Numbered from the stretch's first letter, positions 1 to 8,023 are shown. The stretch is 64,000 nucleotides of DNA from Sipunculus nudus (GCA_026874595.1 JAPPUL010000068.1:137001-201000); one strand, 5' to 3'. Numbers and translations are program-made. The notes: a model not told the origin generated them from the sequence alone.

Positions 1-1
1 T

Positions 2-688
2 ATTTGCGCAGAGATTATCGAAGAGATTAAAAAAGTAGTAGGCAAACCGAATCTTAAGATTAAATATGTGCCAATAACAGCTCAAACTCGTATTCCATTA
101 ATAGCTAATGGCACTTTGGATATGGAGTGTGGCACTACAACACATAATTTAACACGTCGTAAACAAGTAGATTATCTTTCTACTACTTTTATTACTGGAA
201 CAAAATTAGCAGTCCCTAAACGCTCTAGGATAAATAGAATAGAGGATATGAATGGGAAAGCTATAGCACTTGCATTAGGCACGACCAATGAAAAAGCAGT
301 TAAAGAGATTGCAAGAGAAAAGAGATTAAAGATTAAATTTGTGATGGTTAAAGGTATGGCAGAGGGCTGGGCATCTTTAACATCTGGGCGAGTAGATGCA
401 TTTGCAGCTGATTCTGCAAAGCTATATGCATTAATAGCGAAAGCCAAAAGGAAAGGGAGATATAAAGTAGTAGGACGTTATCTTAGTTTTGATCCTTATG
501 GTATTATGGTTCCTCAAGGGGACTCTTTATTTCGCAGACTTGGGGATGCTAAATTAGCAGATATGATGCGTGATGGCACTCTGCATAGGATTTATGCAAA
601 ATGGTTTGAGCCAGGGCCAAACAATATTAATATGCCACTAAGTGATACTTTGCGAACTGCATTTGAAATTCAGGCATTTTCACATTAA
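2..688 (+). CDS. gltI: Glutamate/aspartate ABC transporter substrate-binding protein, 5' partial
   Basis: Periplasmic solute-binding protein (SBP family 3) that would deliver acidic amino acids to the GltJK permease. The frame is open from base 2, so the gene runs off the left edge; about 228 residues remain of the usual ~300, and the signal peptide is lost. The stretch GTLDMECGTTTHNLTR (window bases ~113-160) is the GltI-type ligand-binding loop, and the closing KWFEPGP/NINMPLSD segment also matches GltI. A GTG at 68 could be mistaken for a start, but the upstream codons in the same frame (I-C-A-E-I-I-E-E) read as protein. It is followed 41 bp later by gltJ, so it is the first gene of a gltIJKL operon. 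Family assignment is firm; glutamate versus aspartate preference is inferred. Confidence 0.88.
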   Translation: MCAEIIEEIKKVVGKPNLKIKYVPITAQTRIPLIANGTLDMECGTTTHNLTRRKQVDYLSTTFITGTKLAVPKRSRINRIEDMNGKAIALALGTTNEKAVKEIAREKRLKIKFVMVKGMAEGWASLTSGRVDAFAADSAKLYALIAKAKRKGRYKVVGRYLSFDPYGIMVPQGDSLFRRLGDAKLADMMRDGTLHRIYAKWFEPGPNNINMPLSDTLRTAFEIQAFSH

Positions 689-729
689 TTTATAAATCAA
701 AATTAGATAATAATTATTAATCTATAACT

Positions 730-1452
730 ATGAAATATAACTGGAACTGGGGTATTATTTTTACGGAGCCTTATTTTGACTGGTTATTATCTGGTCTTGG
801 CTGGACCATAACAGTTGCAGCATTAGCTTGGGTCATTGCCTTCATACTGGGTTCTTTGGTAGGCATCATAAGAACAGTAGACAATCGTTTTTCTCGTTCT
901 TTTGGGACCGCCTATGTTTCACTTTTTCGGAATATACCTTTACTAGTTCAGATGTTTATTTGGTATTTTGTAGTTCCTGAATTATTGCCTGCGGACTGGG
1001 GTATATGGGTTAAAAGAGAAATGCCCCTGCCAGAGGTTACTACAGCAGTTATTTGTCTTGGGACCTATACATCATCTAGAGTTGCCGAACAAGTTCGTGC
1101 GGGAATTAATGCTATTCCTGCCGGACAAAAGGCAGCATCAAAAGCAATTGGCTTAACACAGTTACAAGTATACAGATATATTTTATTACCTGTTAGTTAT
1201 CGAACAATTATTCCGCCAATGACTAGTGAATTTTTAGGTATTTTTAAAAATTCATCACTAGCATTAACTATTGGTGTTTTAGAATTAACAGCTCAAACTA
1301 GACAAATAGAAGAATATACCTTTCAGGGCTTTGAAGCCTTCACTGCAGCGACAATATTATATATAGCTATTACATTTATTGTAATGACTGTGATGAAAGT
1401 AGTAGAAAGCCGTGTTGCCATACCTGGATTAGTATCGCTTGGAACTAAATAA
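730..1452 (+). CDS. gltJ: Amino-acid ABC transporter permease, GltJ type
   Basis: Inner-membrane permease of a polar/acidic amino-acid importer, 240 aa, close to the E. coli GltJ length. It begins with the aromatic, GltJ-like MKYNWNWGIIF and has about five hydrophobic segments. The cytoplasmic EAA loop, which docks on the ATPase, lies at about residues 135-155 (AASKAIGLTQLQVYRYILLP). The stop codon is directly followed by the ATG of gltK with no spacer, indicating tight co-translation. The reading frame is intact, unlike most genes further right in this 8-kb block. Confidence 0.9.
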   Translation: MKYNWNWGIIFTEPYFDWLLSGLGWTITVAALAWVIAFILGSLVGIIRTVDNRFSRSFGTAYVSLFRNIPLLVQMFIWYFVVPELLPADWGIWVKREMPLPEVTTAVICLGTYTSSRVAEQVRAGINAIPAGQKAASKAIGLTQLQVYRYILLPVSYRTIIPPMTSEFLGIFKNSSLALTIGVLELTAQTRQIEEYTFQGFEAFTAATILYIAITFIVMTVMKVVESRVAIPGLVSLGTK

Positions 1453-2112
1453 ATGTTTTCAGATTTTGATTTTAATATAATTATTGAATCAGCAGGCTTC
1501 CTTGCTGAGGGTATGGGATTAACGCTTATATTGACCTTTATAGCAATTATTGGAGGTACTATTTTCGGAACATTGCTTGCGTTGTGCCGTCTTTCTGGTT
1601 TTAAGAGTTTATCTTTTATAGCAGGATCATATGTAAATTTCTTTCGTTCAATGCCTTTAATTCTAGTAATTTTTTGGTTCTATTTTATGGTGCCATATAT
1701 CGTTGGTAGGTCTGTAGGCAGTTTTAGTTCAGTATTAATTGCTTTTATTATGTTTGAGTCAGCCTATTATTGCGAGATTATTCGTGCAGGCATTCAAAGT
1801 ATAAAAACTGGGCAGGTTCGTGCAGGTGAGGCTCTTGGTTTAACATATCAGCAGAATATGCGTTATATTGTATTGCCACAGGCTTTTCGGAATATGGTGC
1901 CAATTTTATTAACCCAGGCGGTTGTTTTGTTTCAAGATACTTCTTTGGTGTATGTTGTTGGGCTACATGACTTTTTAGTTAATGCAAGTATCGTTGCTAA
2001 CAGCGAAAATAGGCTGGTAGAACTCTACTCAACAGTTGCGGTAGTTTATTTTATCATCTGTATAATAGCGTCTTCTTCAATAGCCTACCTACAAAGGAAA
2101 ATTAAAACATGA
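1453..2112 (+). CDS. gltK: Amino-acid ABC transporter permease, GltK type
   Basis: Second permease subunit, 219 aa, expected to pair with GltJ to form the membrane channel. It has several hydrophobic helices and an EAA loop around residues 120-140 ([20 protein letters not shown]). Its ATG follows the gltJ stop immediately, and its TGA overlaps the gltL ATG (ATGA at 2109-2112), the classic translational-coupling arrangement of this operon in proteobacteria. The sequence is intact and of normal length. Confidence 0.9.
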   Translation: MFSDFDFNIIIESAGFLAEGMGLTLILTFIAIIGGTIFGTLLALCRLSGFKSLSFIAGSYVNFFRSMPLILVIFWFYFMVPYIVGRSVGSFSSVLIAFIMFESAYYCEIIRAGIQSIKTGQVRAGEALGLTYQQNMRYIVLPQAFRNMVPILLTQAVVLFQDTSLVYVVGLHDFLVNASIVANSENRLVELYSTVAVVYFIICIIASSSIAYLQRKIKT

Positions 2113-2849
2113 TTAAATTTAACAATGTAAGCAAATGGTTTGGTGATTTTCAAGTACTAAATAACTGCAATTTGGAAATTAATAAGGGTGAAGTTGTTGT
2201 TGTTTGCGGGCCTTCTGGCTCGGGTAAAAGCACACTAATTCAATGTGTTAATGGCCTTGAGCCAATTCAGCAAGGCGAAATCTTTGTTGAAGTGTTAGAA
2301 GAGCGTATTCAAGTTAATCATAAAAAAACAAATTTACCTAAACTACGATCTCATATTGGTATGGTTTTTCAACATTTTGAGCTATTTCCCCACTTAAGAG
2401 TGTCAGATAATATATCTCTTGCACAAACTAAAGTGCTTGGACGTGATGCAAATAATGCCCAAAAACGCTCTATAGAACTATTAGAAAGAGTTGGTCTTAA
2501 AGAGCATGCTAAGAAATACCCTAGTGAGTTATCAGGGGGGCAACAACAGCGTGTTGCTATTGCTCGGGGACTTGCTATAGATCCGATTGCTATGCTGTTT
2601 GATGAGCCAACATCTGCACTTGATCCTGAGATGATTAATGAGGTATTAGATGTGATGGTTGAACTGGCAAATGATGGGATGACTATGATGGTTGTAACTC
2701 ACGAAATGGGATTTGCGAAGAGAGTTGCTGATAGAGTTATTTTTATGGATGAGGGTAGAATCGAAGAAGATTGTAGTAAAAAAGAGTTTTTTGAAACTGA
2801 ACGCGGTGAACGCTCTAAACTATTTTTATCTAAAATACTAAATCATTAG
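2109..2849 (+). CDS. gltL: Amino-acid ABC transporter ATP-binding protein, GltL type
   Basis: ATPase of the importer, 246 aa. All nucleotide-binding motifs are present: Walker [10 protein letters not shown] at residues 34-42, Q-loop in [10 protein letters not shown] near 87, signature LSGGQQQR at 141-148, Walker [14 protein letters not shown] at 161-173 and the switch histidine in VTHEM at 198. No disabling change is visible, so the transporter looks functional although the DNA downstream is full of pseudogenes. Last gene of the gltIJKL operon, overlapping gltK by 4 bp. Confidence 0.93.
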   Translation: MIKFNNVSKWFGDFQVLNNCNLEINKGEVVVVCGPSGSGKSTLIQCVNGLEPIQQGEIFVEVLEERIQVNHKKTNLPKLRSHIGMVFQHFELFPHLRVSDNISLAQTKVLGRDANNAQKRSIELLERVGLKEHAKKYPSELSGGQQQRVAIARGLAIDPIAMLFDEPTSALDPEMINEVLDVMVELANDGMTMMVVTHEMGFAKRVADRVIFMDEGRIEEDCSKKEFFETERGERSKLFLSKILNH

Positions 2850-2858
2850 GAATAAGTG

Positions 2859-3240
2859 ATGAGTGAAATTACTGATGGCTATCAGATAATAATAGGGATT
2901 GCTTCTATCCACAATGACCTGCTGATGCACATATAACGAAGCAATTACTGTTATAGATACTGATAGAGCTTTAGGGCGTTACAACCTTAAAACGAGACAA
3001 TTGGGACTAAAAGACCTTGCTCGTCTTAACGGACATATTTATGATGGTTTAGTAATTGCTTTTGTGCTTCTTAAGGCTGCTTTTTAGTATTTATTCAAAA
3101 ATAAGATTATTGATAGAACTAAGCTCCAAGTAGTAACTAAAAAAAAAGTAGTAACTAAAAAAAGCTCATGTATGCTTGATACAGCACTTACTATTCGAGG
3201 CAAGATCGCAACCTCGCTCTCTTCTAGTAGCAGCACTTAA
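2859..3240 (+). pseudogene. FmdE-family (formylmethanofuran dehydrogenase subunit E-like) remnant
   Basis: A decayed gene directly behind gltL. An ATG at 2859 opens a 25-codon frame that ends at TAA 2934-2936. The rest continues in another frame from about 2926 to the TAA at 3238-3240, interrupted by TAG at 3085-3087. In that second frame the segment LNGHIYDGLVIAF resembles the metal-site loop of FmdE-like proteins (HGH.C.GL), with Tyr where Cys is expected. Past the TAG the text resumes with IIDRTKL and SCMLDTA, which fits the later part of the same family. An 18-bp unit is tandemly duplicated at 3130-3163, inserting six codons. So there is one frameshift, one nonsense codon and one slippage insertion. 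Family identity rests on short motifs and is tentative; the decayed state is clear. Confidence 0.5.
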
Positions 3241-3596
3241 TCTGAATCCAGAAGATTTGTATCTGCCTCGCATTCAATAACCACCTTTTTACCGTCTATC
3301 GTTGTGTCATATAAACCGTATAAAGGGTCAGGTTCACTCCCCTTTAAGCCCGAAAAAATACCTAAAATAGTTCCTTCTCTTTTTTTCTTCCATATCCATT
3401 TAGCAGAAAGAAGTGTTATAGCCCCAAAAATCAAAAGTGTTATACCCCAAACAGATATAAGTCCTTTCAATTCAGGAACGTAATCTACGTTGGATTCCAT
3501 AGCAGCAATTTCTGGTTTAATTTGAAGTAGCCCACCAAAAACTAAGTCTATTAGTCCAGTTAAAAATACTAATACAGTTAATACGATTATTAACAC
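3237..3596 (-). CDS. Small membrane protein, unrecognised (possibly frameshifted at the start)
   Basis: A 119-aa frame with two hydrophobic segments (residues ~1-24 and ~45-65) and a hydrophilic C-terminal tail ending in DTNLLDSD. I do not recognise the family. The apparent start is GTG at 3594-3596. A much better initiation site lies upstream: AAAGGAG a few bases before an ATG near 3641. That frame stops after 16 codons, and a one-base shift around 3605-3620 would join it to the membrane protein. The gene may therefore be broken near its start, or GTG may be real with a weak GAAAGG upstream. It converges with, and touches, the FmdE-like remnant. Confidence 0.4.
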   Translation of the reverse strand: MLIIVLTVLVFLTGLIDLVFGGLLQIKPEIAAMESNVDYVPELKGLISVWGITLLIFGAITLLSAKWIWKKKREGTILGIFSGLKGSEPDPLYGLYDTTIDGKKVVIECEADTNLLDSD

Positions 3597-3751
3597 TTTT
3601 GAGCCTTTCGTTGTATTTTTACATCATTGTAATTTTCCATATTTTCTCCTTTATTAATTATGACTAACGTAAAATTTAATATTTTATTATAAATTTGATA
3701 TTCATAAATATATTTCTTTTTAAAAGCCTATCAAAATCTCCTTAGTCTCAA

Positions 3752-4278
3752 ATGAAGAAAATTGATTATAAAAAGTAACTTAAAGCCTATTATAAACCTT
3801 CGATAAAATCCGTGGAGATGGCTGATGTTCCTGCTATGAATTTTTTAATGATTGATGGAGAAGGAGAGCTTGAATACATCGCATTTTGAAGATGCGACAG
3901 AGGCGCTTTTCTCTCTTTCTTATGCTCTTAAATTTATGATTAGGAAAAGCGATTTAGAGATTTATTATGGCGTTATGCCGCTAGAAGGTTTTTGGTGGGC
4001 CGATGATATGGAGACGTTCAGCGTGAAGGACAAGGCAGGCTAGAAATGGACTCTTATGATTATGCAGCCAGACTGCATCACTGAAGATATGCTTGAGCAA
4101 GCAGCGCAGCAGGTTGTAACAAAGCAAAACCCCGCAGTGTTACCGCTTATCAGATTTGAAACCCTTGAAGAAGACTTACCAAAGGCATGGCAAACACCAT
4201 GAAATATATTTGAGTAATATCCGCAATGCTGCTCCAGAGCGATGGAAAACCATAATCCGCCAGACGGTGGCACAATAG
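3752..4278 (+). pseudogene. GyrI-like small-molecule-binding domain protein, decayed
   Basis: Remnant of a GyrI-like (SOUL/TipAS-fold) protein. It starts MKKIDYKK at ATG 3752 and hits TAA at 3776-3778. It continues in frame (KAYYKPSIKSVEMADVPAMNFLMIDGEG split by no other stop) until a frameshift near 3866-3870. The next frame gives FEDATEALFSLSYALKFMI and MPLEGFWWADDMETF, typical of this family, then a TAG at 4041-4043 followed by KWTLMIMQPDCITEDML. A deletion or shift near 4170-4190 joins FETLEE to HHEIYLSNIRNAAPERWKT, the normal C-terminus, which ends at TAG 4276-4278. Two nonsense codons, two frame changes and a probable internal deletion make it certainly non-functional. Confidence 0.75.
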
Positions 4279-4380
4279 GGCTATGCATACGTACACAATG
4301 CGCCACAAGATTTTCCTTTGATTGCAACGTCGCTTTCAGTGGGCTTTCGATGGGCAGCTTCAGGAGGCTTACGGCAACCC

Positions 4381-4576
4381 ATAGACTGGGGCGAACCGGT
4401 TAATTACGAAACCCTTGAGCTCCCATGACTAAAAGCTCCGTACTTCGCTTTTCTAAGTACGGTGTTTTTCAGGAAAGGGGTATACATAAGAGAAAAATTA
4501 GAGAAAAATGGGGTGTTTTTAGTGAGAGGAAGTCAACTTACAAACAGCTAAAAACCCCACAAACACTGGGCTTTTG
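4381..4576 (+). repeat. Left copy of a ~195-bp direct repeat flanking the GC-rich segment
   Basis: Aligned by eye, this segment matches 7787-7980 in the same orientation over its whole length with scattered differences. The best-conserved blocks are CCATGACTAAAAGCTCCG, GTGTTTTTCAGGAAAGGG and AAAAATTAGAGAAAAATGGG. Weaker similarity continues to the TGGCGG at 4631-4636, which corresponds to the TGGCGG (8024-8029) that forms the 3' end of tRNA-Ser(GCT) in the right copy. It contains a terminator-like hairpin (separate entry). No transposase is visible beside it. Confidence 0.8.
4438..4469 (+). terminator. Terminator-like hairpin in the left repeat
   Basis: Perfect 8-bp inverted repeat CCGTACTT (4438-4445) and AAGTACGG (4455-4462) with a 9-base loop, followed by TG and a run of five T. 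This is the form of a rho-independent terminator on the plus strand. The right repeat carries the same stem. Confidence 0.6.
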
Positions 4577-4777
4577 CTGCTTAGTCTAACAGCATATATG
4601 GAAGTCAGAGAAAAGTTAGAAAACAGTTAGTGGCGGTGTATTGCCCCCCTGAAAACAAGGAAAAGCAAGTTTTATGTTGCAACACCTTGTCCTGGTTTGA
4701 TTTCTGCTCTCTACATATTTTCAATTATAGTGATGAAAGTACCGTGCCAATCGTGCGTTCGAATTCCTGTTTGGGAT

Positions 4778-5047
4778 TCATTGGAAACGCTCTATTATAT
4801 TGATTGGGGTTAATTCCTCGCGCACTGACTTTATCAGCTTATCAATATCAGTCTGCGAGTATCGGCTGCTATTTGAAATATCCTCAAGATATGCATCAAC
4901 ACGCTGCTGAAAATCGTTGCCAGAAATGAGTTGGTTATAATCTTCAATCAGAGCCTCAAAATGTGCGGAGCTCTTCTGCTGAAACATGGTTTGGTATTCA
5001 TCAATCAGCTCACCCTTAGCTTCATGTCCTGTAAAAGGATCAATCAT
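4778..5047 (-). pseudogene. Unidentified protein fragment
   Basis: An 89-aa frame that is hydrophilic and probably all-helical. It begins MIDPFTGHEAKGELIDEY exactly where the plus-strand TRAP-permease fragment begins (5047/5048), so its start may be a rearrangement joint rather than a true N-terminus. I recognise no family. Given that every neighbour is truncated, I treat it as a fragment; a small intact gene is possible. Bases 4577-4777 to its left hold no gene that I can see. Confidence 0.3.
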
Positions 5048-5260
5048 TTGGGGGGTGTTCTGGTTTCGGGTCTTGCTGTTGGTGCTTGCACACCACCAGT
5101 TGGAAATTGCCTGAATGCTTGTGCCGCGATAGCACGAATGGATATCGGCAAGATATTCCTTCGAACCGCACCATTTCTTTTGGCTAATGTTACGGTGCTT
5201 TTTTTGATATGCCTGTTCCCGGATTTGGTAATGTGGATACCAAATTCATTTCTAAAATAA
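5048..5260 (+). pseudogene. TRAP transporter large permease (DctM) 3' fragment
   Basis: About 70 codons of the DctM C-terminus. GLAVGACTPPVGNCLN corresponds to the conserved GLLTPPVG region before the last helices. Then comes an amphipathic stretch and a final hydrophobic helix (PFLLANVTVLFLICLFPDLV), ending at a normal stop (5258-5260). The other ~350 residues of a DctM protein are absent. Upstream of 5048 the same frame is only the antisense of the neighbouring fragment. It is a remnant of a TRAP-type organic-acid transporter, evidently joined here by rearrangement. Confidence 0.75.
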
Positions 5261-5361
5261 AACAATAATTAATAGGGTTTTAAAATGGATAGATTGAAAG
5301 TTGGATTGATCCGATATTGAAAATTGCTATCGAAACTCGTGTCCCGTGTCCAGAGCGGGTT

Positions 5362-6168
5362 TCAGATTTTTTCAGATTGCCCCTGGGCACTTGCCGCAGA
5401 ACTGATCGCCGGTTGAATACTGGCGGGACCGACTGACACAGATGAAGCAGATGCTCCAGCAGCACCCTGAAATCTAACCGCGAGTCCAGCAGCTTCACAA
5501 AGTGCCATACCTGCAGCAATGTCCCAAAAGCCAACATGCGCCTCGGCATACCCTGCAAGTTCACCCGACGCGGATAATGCGAGAGATGTCGCGCACGATC
5601 CTAGGGCAACAGGTGTAAGACCACTCTTTGCCAAAACGGATTCAATCTCAACGCAGAGAGACTTTGGCCAAAATTCATTGCAACCGATACCAAATACCAA
5701 TGGTTTGGCCCCATGATTGGAAGGCGATTTCCCGATTTCGGCAATTGGATGTTCTTTACCTCCAATCAGTGTTCGTCCCAACATGGGAATTGCGACACCT
5801 CCCAATACCGGATGACCGTTCAATACGTACACAATTCAGATAGCCCATAAGGGCACTCCCGACAGAAAGTTGCTGGTCCCATCAATAGGATCGACCAGCC
5901 AATAGGTTTCGCCAACATCACCACCAAGTTCCTCTCCAACAACCGCATCGTCAGGACAAACTCTGCCCAGTTCTTGTCGAATATACTTCTCGATGGCACG
6001 GTCAGCTTCGGTTACAAAGTCCATTGCGGACTTTTGTTCCAGGACTAGCGTGTTCCGCTTGCGGAAGTATGCCAAAGCCGTCTGTTCAACGCAGACAAGA
6101 TCAGTTTGCAGCATGACGTAGCAGTCAACATCATGAGACTGGCGATCCTTGAGTTGAGTCTCCATCAC
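5362..6168 (-). pseudogene. Inositol monophosphatase family protein interrupted by one in-frame TGA
   Basis: Reads as a full-length IMPase/FIG-superfamily phosphatase of about 268 codons with a single TGA at 5836-5838 after residue 110 (LWAI-stop-IVYVLNG). The two halves are in the same frame. Metal-site motifs are intact: GEE at residues 78-80, DPIDGTSN at 93-100 and the C-terminal WDIAAG signature. Relatives have a small residue such as Ser at the stop position, so a one-base nonsense change is the simplest explanation. The start ATG overlaps the stop of the upstream phosphodiesterase (ATGA at 6165-6168), showing that they were one operon. GC-rich codon use sets it apart from the native genes. 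Confidence 0.8.
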
Positions 6169-7136
6169 CGGCCTGCCCTTCTGAATCCGTTTTCGCGTAG
6201 CCAGCCAAGGACAAATTCTGACTCATCCGATTGAATCACTGTCGCACCATGGGCAATCCAGAATGAATAGACACTATCGGGCACCACTTTTCCCAATTGA
6301 CGATTCCGCCCGCCATTCCACTGCGTTCCAGGGATTGCCTGATCAACGTAAAGAGTGTTTATGAAACGGCGGATATTGTTGGCATCGGCAATACACCGCG
6401 CCTCAAGCGAAAACAACGCCCCCCCCATCTGGAGTAAGCCCCAGTTTGTCAAGGGCCGGGAACCCCTTGGGGCTGGGCGGGCATTCGACAAGGCATTCCA
6501 CACAGGAGATGGGCAGATCTTCACAGACCTGTCGGAACGTTTTGATCCCATCGATTTGATCAATCAAAATCGGGATATAGTCCACTGGATCCTGTGTGGC
6601 CACAAGAATGTCGGCCACCTTCGATATCTCGGCTGCCCCACGAAAGTTTGTTTTGCGCTAACCTGTTCAAAAACTCCGGACTTGCGAGCAATCTCGGACA
6701 CGATCGGGACAGCATTAAGACCGGTTTTGCATTCGACATTGATCATCATCTCATCGCCTAGGGCGATGAAAATCTCCTCAAGTGTTGGCAAGACCGCATC
6801 AAAGGCATCCCCTGTTCCGGGGTGGATCAGTTTTAGTCCGCACAAGTCCTTGTAGCACTGCGCTGCGACGGGTCCGCTGCCCTGCGTTGTCCGGTCGAGT
6901 GTTTCATCATGCAAGACAACAGCTGTGCCCTCGGCAGTGAAGTGCATATCCACCTCGACCATGTCACACCCCAATTTGCGGGCGCGTTTGACCGCGGGCA
7001 CGAAGTTCTCAGCCTCAATGACATGATTGTCCTTGATAAATGCGCCGCGGTGCGCGGTGACAAAAACCTCGCCTGCTGTGCTCGCCGCAGGGCTCCTGAA
7101 ACGCTCCGAAATCGTTGTGTCAGCTCTTTTTTGCAT
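6165..7136 (-). pseudogene. Glycerophosphodiester phosphodiesterase (UgpQ-like) with two frameshifts
   Basis: Three frame segments join into one GDPD-family enzyme of about 320 residues, which would cleave glycerophosphodiesters to glycerol-3-phosphate. N-terminal segment: AHRGA, DMVEVDMHFTAEGTAVVLHDETLDRTT and NVECKTG, the expected catalytic and metal-binding motifs. A frame change near 6646-6655, in a T-rich GTTTGTTTTG stretch, leads to FRGAAEISKVADILVAT. A second change, in a run of eight C at 6419-6426, leads to ALFSLEARCIADANN and the C-terminus. Both sites are homopolymers, so base-calling errors are possible, but neighbouring genes are also broken. It lies between an ABC permease and an IMPase, the layout of a sugar-phosphate or polyol uptake operon. 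Confidence 0.75.
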
Positions 7137-7148
7137 TTGTGTGAGGCC

Positions 7149-7757
7149 TCAGCGGTTATTGGTTCGACCAAGACCGTAACGATCGGCGATGGAAATGATG
7201 AAATAAGAGAACACCATAATCAGCGTCATATAGACGAGGTTGATCGCCGCCTGCTCGGGGTTGGTCGAAAAGGAACCTTCGAACAAGGCAATCGACAATG
7301 GTTTGTTATTGACGTTAAACAGGAAAGCAGACATCGAATACTCGCTCAGGATCGAGTTGATGTTCATCTCAGCAACCAATATTATGACAGGCATGATGGC
7401 CGGCAATGTCACCCGAATAAATCGGTAAAACGGTGGGGTGCCAAGCGCTCGTGCTGCTTCGATCTGGAAGGGGTCAAGCGAATAAAAAGCCGCCCTCAGA
7501 AAGCGGATCATGAGTGGAATGACGACAATTGCGTAACCAATCGGCAAAATCCAGTAACTGCCCAGCAACGTGTCATTGCCTATCAAAAGACTCGGTGTAG
7601 AAAATGCGGTGATCAAACCGATTGCGATGGAGGGGGCAGGAAGCACCCACGGCAACATAAAAGTTAAGTCAAGACCGGTGGTGAAGTTATTTTTATGTTT
7701 GTTCGCAAGGATTACTACGAACACAAAAACCGGGTTTGCTATCACTCTAAGTTTCAT
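7149..7757 (-). pseudogene. ABC transporter permease (Fe3+/polyamine type), 5'-truncated
   Basis: Codes for the C-terminal ~200 residues of a binding-protein-dependent permease. The EAA loop is clear (IEAARALGTPPFYRFIRVTLP), as are hydrophobic helices around it, including LPWVLPAPSIAIGLI. The N-terminal helices are missing; the frame fades into non-homologous sequence some 30-100 bp from the right direct repeat at 7787, suggesting that the repeat marks the breakpoint. Its stop is 12 bp before the phosphodiesterase start, so permease, phosphodiesterase and IMPase formed one operon. The best comparison is FbpB/AfuB- or PotC-like permeases. The substrate cannot be told; a phosphodiester is suggested by the neighbours. 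Confidence 0.7.
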
Positions 7758-7786
7758 ATCTCACCTGATGAGTGACAATGACAGGC

Positions 7787-7980
7787 ATAGACTGGTGCGA
7801 AATGATCAATTGCGAAACCTTTGATTTCCCATGACTAAAAGCTCCGTACTTCACTTTTCCAAGTACGGTGTTTTTCAGGAAAGGGACATATATAGGAGAA
7901 AAATTAGAGAAAAATGGGGTGTTTTATAAAGAGCAAGTCAATCGCAAACAGCAAAAAAACCCACAAATGCTGGGCTTTTG
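7787..7980 (+). repeat. Right copy of the ~195-bp direct repeat, next to tRNA-Ser(GCT)
   Basis: Same orientation and order of blocks as 4381-4576. It ends about 45 bp before the 3' end of tRNA-Ser(GCT). The truncated ABC permease ends at its left edge. Together the two copies bracket roughly 3.2 kb containing the GC-rich gene remnants. Confidence 0.8.
7844..7875 (+). terminator. Terminator-like hairpin in the right repeat
   Basis: Stem CCGTACTT (7844-7851) with AAGTACGG (7861-7868) and a T-rich tail (7869-7875). The stem is identical to that in the left repeat, while the loop differs at two or three bases. Confidence 0.6.
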
Positions 7981-8023
7981 AGGCTATGCCATTTCAGGCA
8001 TATGAAAGTTCGTTTGGTGTTAA

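Noticed and set aside
4752-4790. GTTCGAATTCC looked like a tRNA T-loop
   Set aside because: The flanking five-base stems do not pair and no anticodon or acceptor arm can be drawn.
4931-5047. Possible N-terminal extension of the TRAP-permease fragment
   Set aside because: The frame upstream of 5048 has no DctM similarity and lies antisense to another fragment, so it is chance openness across a joint.
5836-5838. TGA as a reassigned sense codon or selenocysteine
   Set aside because: TGA terminates intact genes elsewhere in the window, the expected residue is small and polar, and no SECIS-like structure was seen.
6909-7667. Long plus-strand open frame of about 250 codons
   Set aside because: It is antisense to the phosphodiesterase and ABC-permease remnants; composition is Arg/His/Cys-rich as expected of a GC-rich shadow frame and no domain is visible.
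1-8020. An insertion sequence or transposon as the carrier of the island
   Set aside because: No transposase or integrase frame, no terminal inverted repeats and no target duplication could be found; only the direct repeats are supported.
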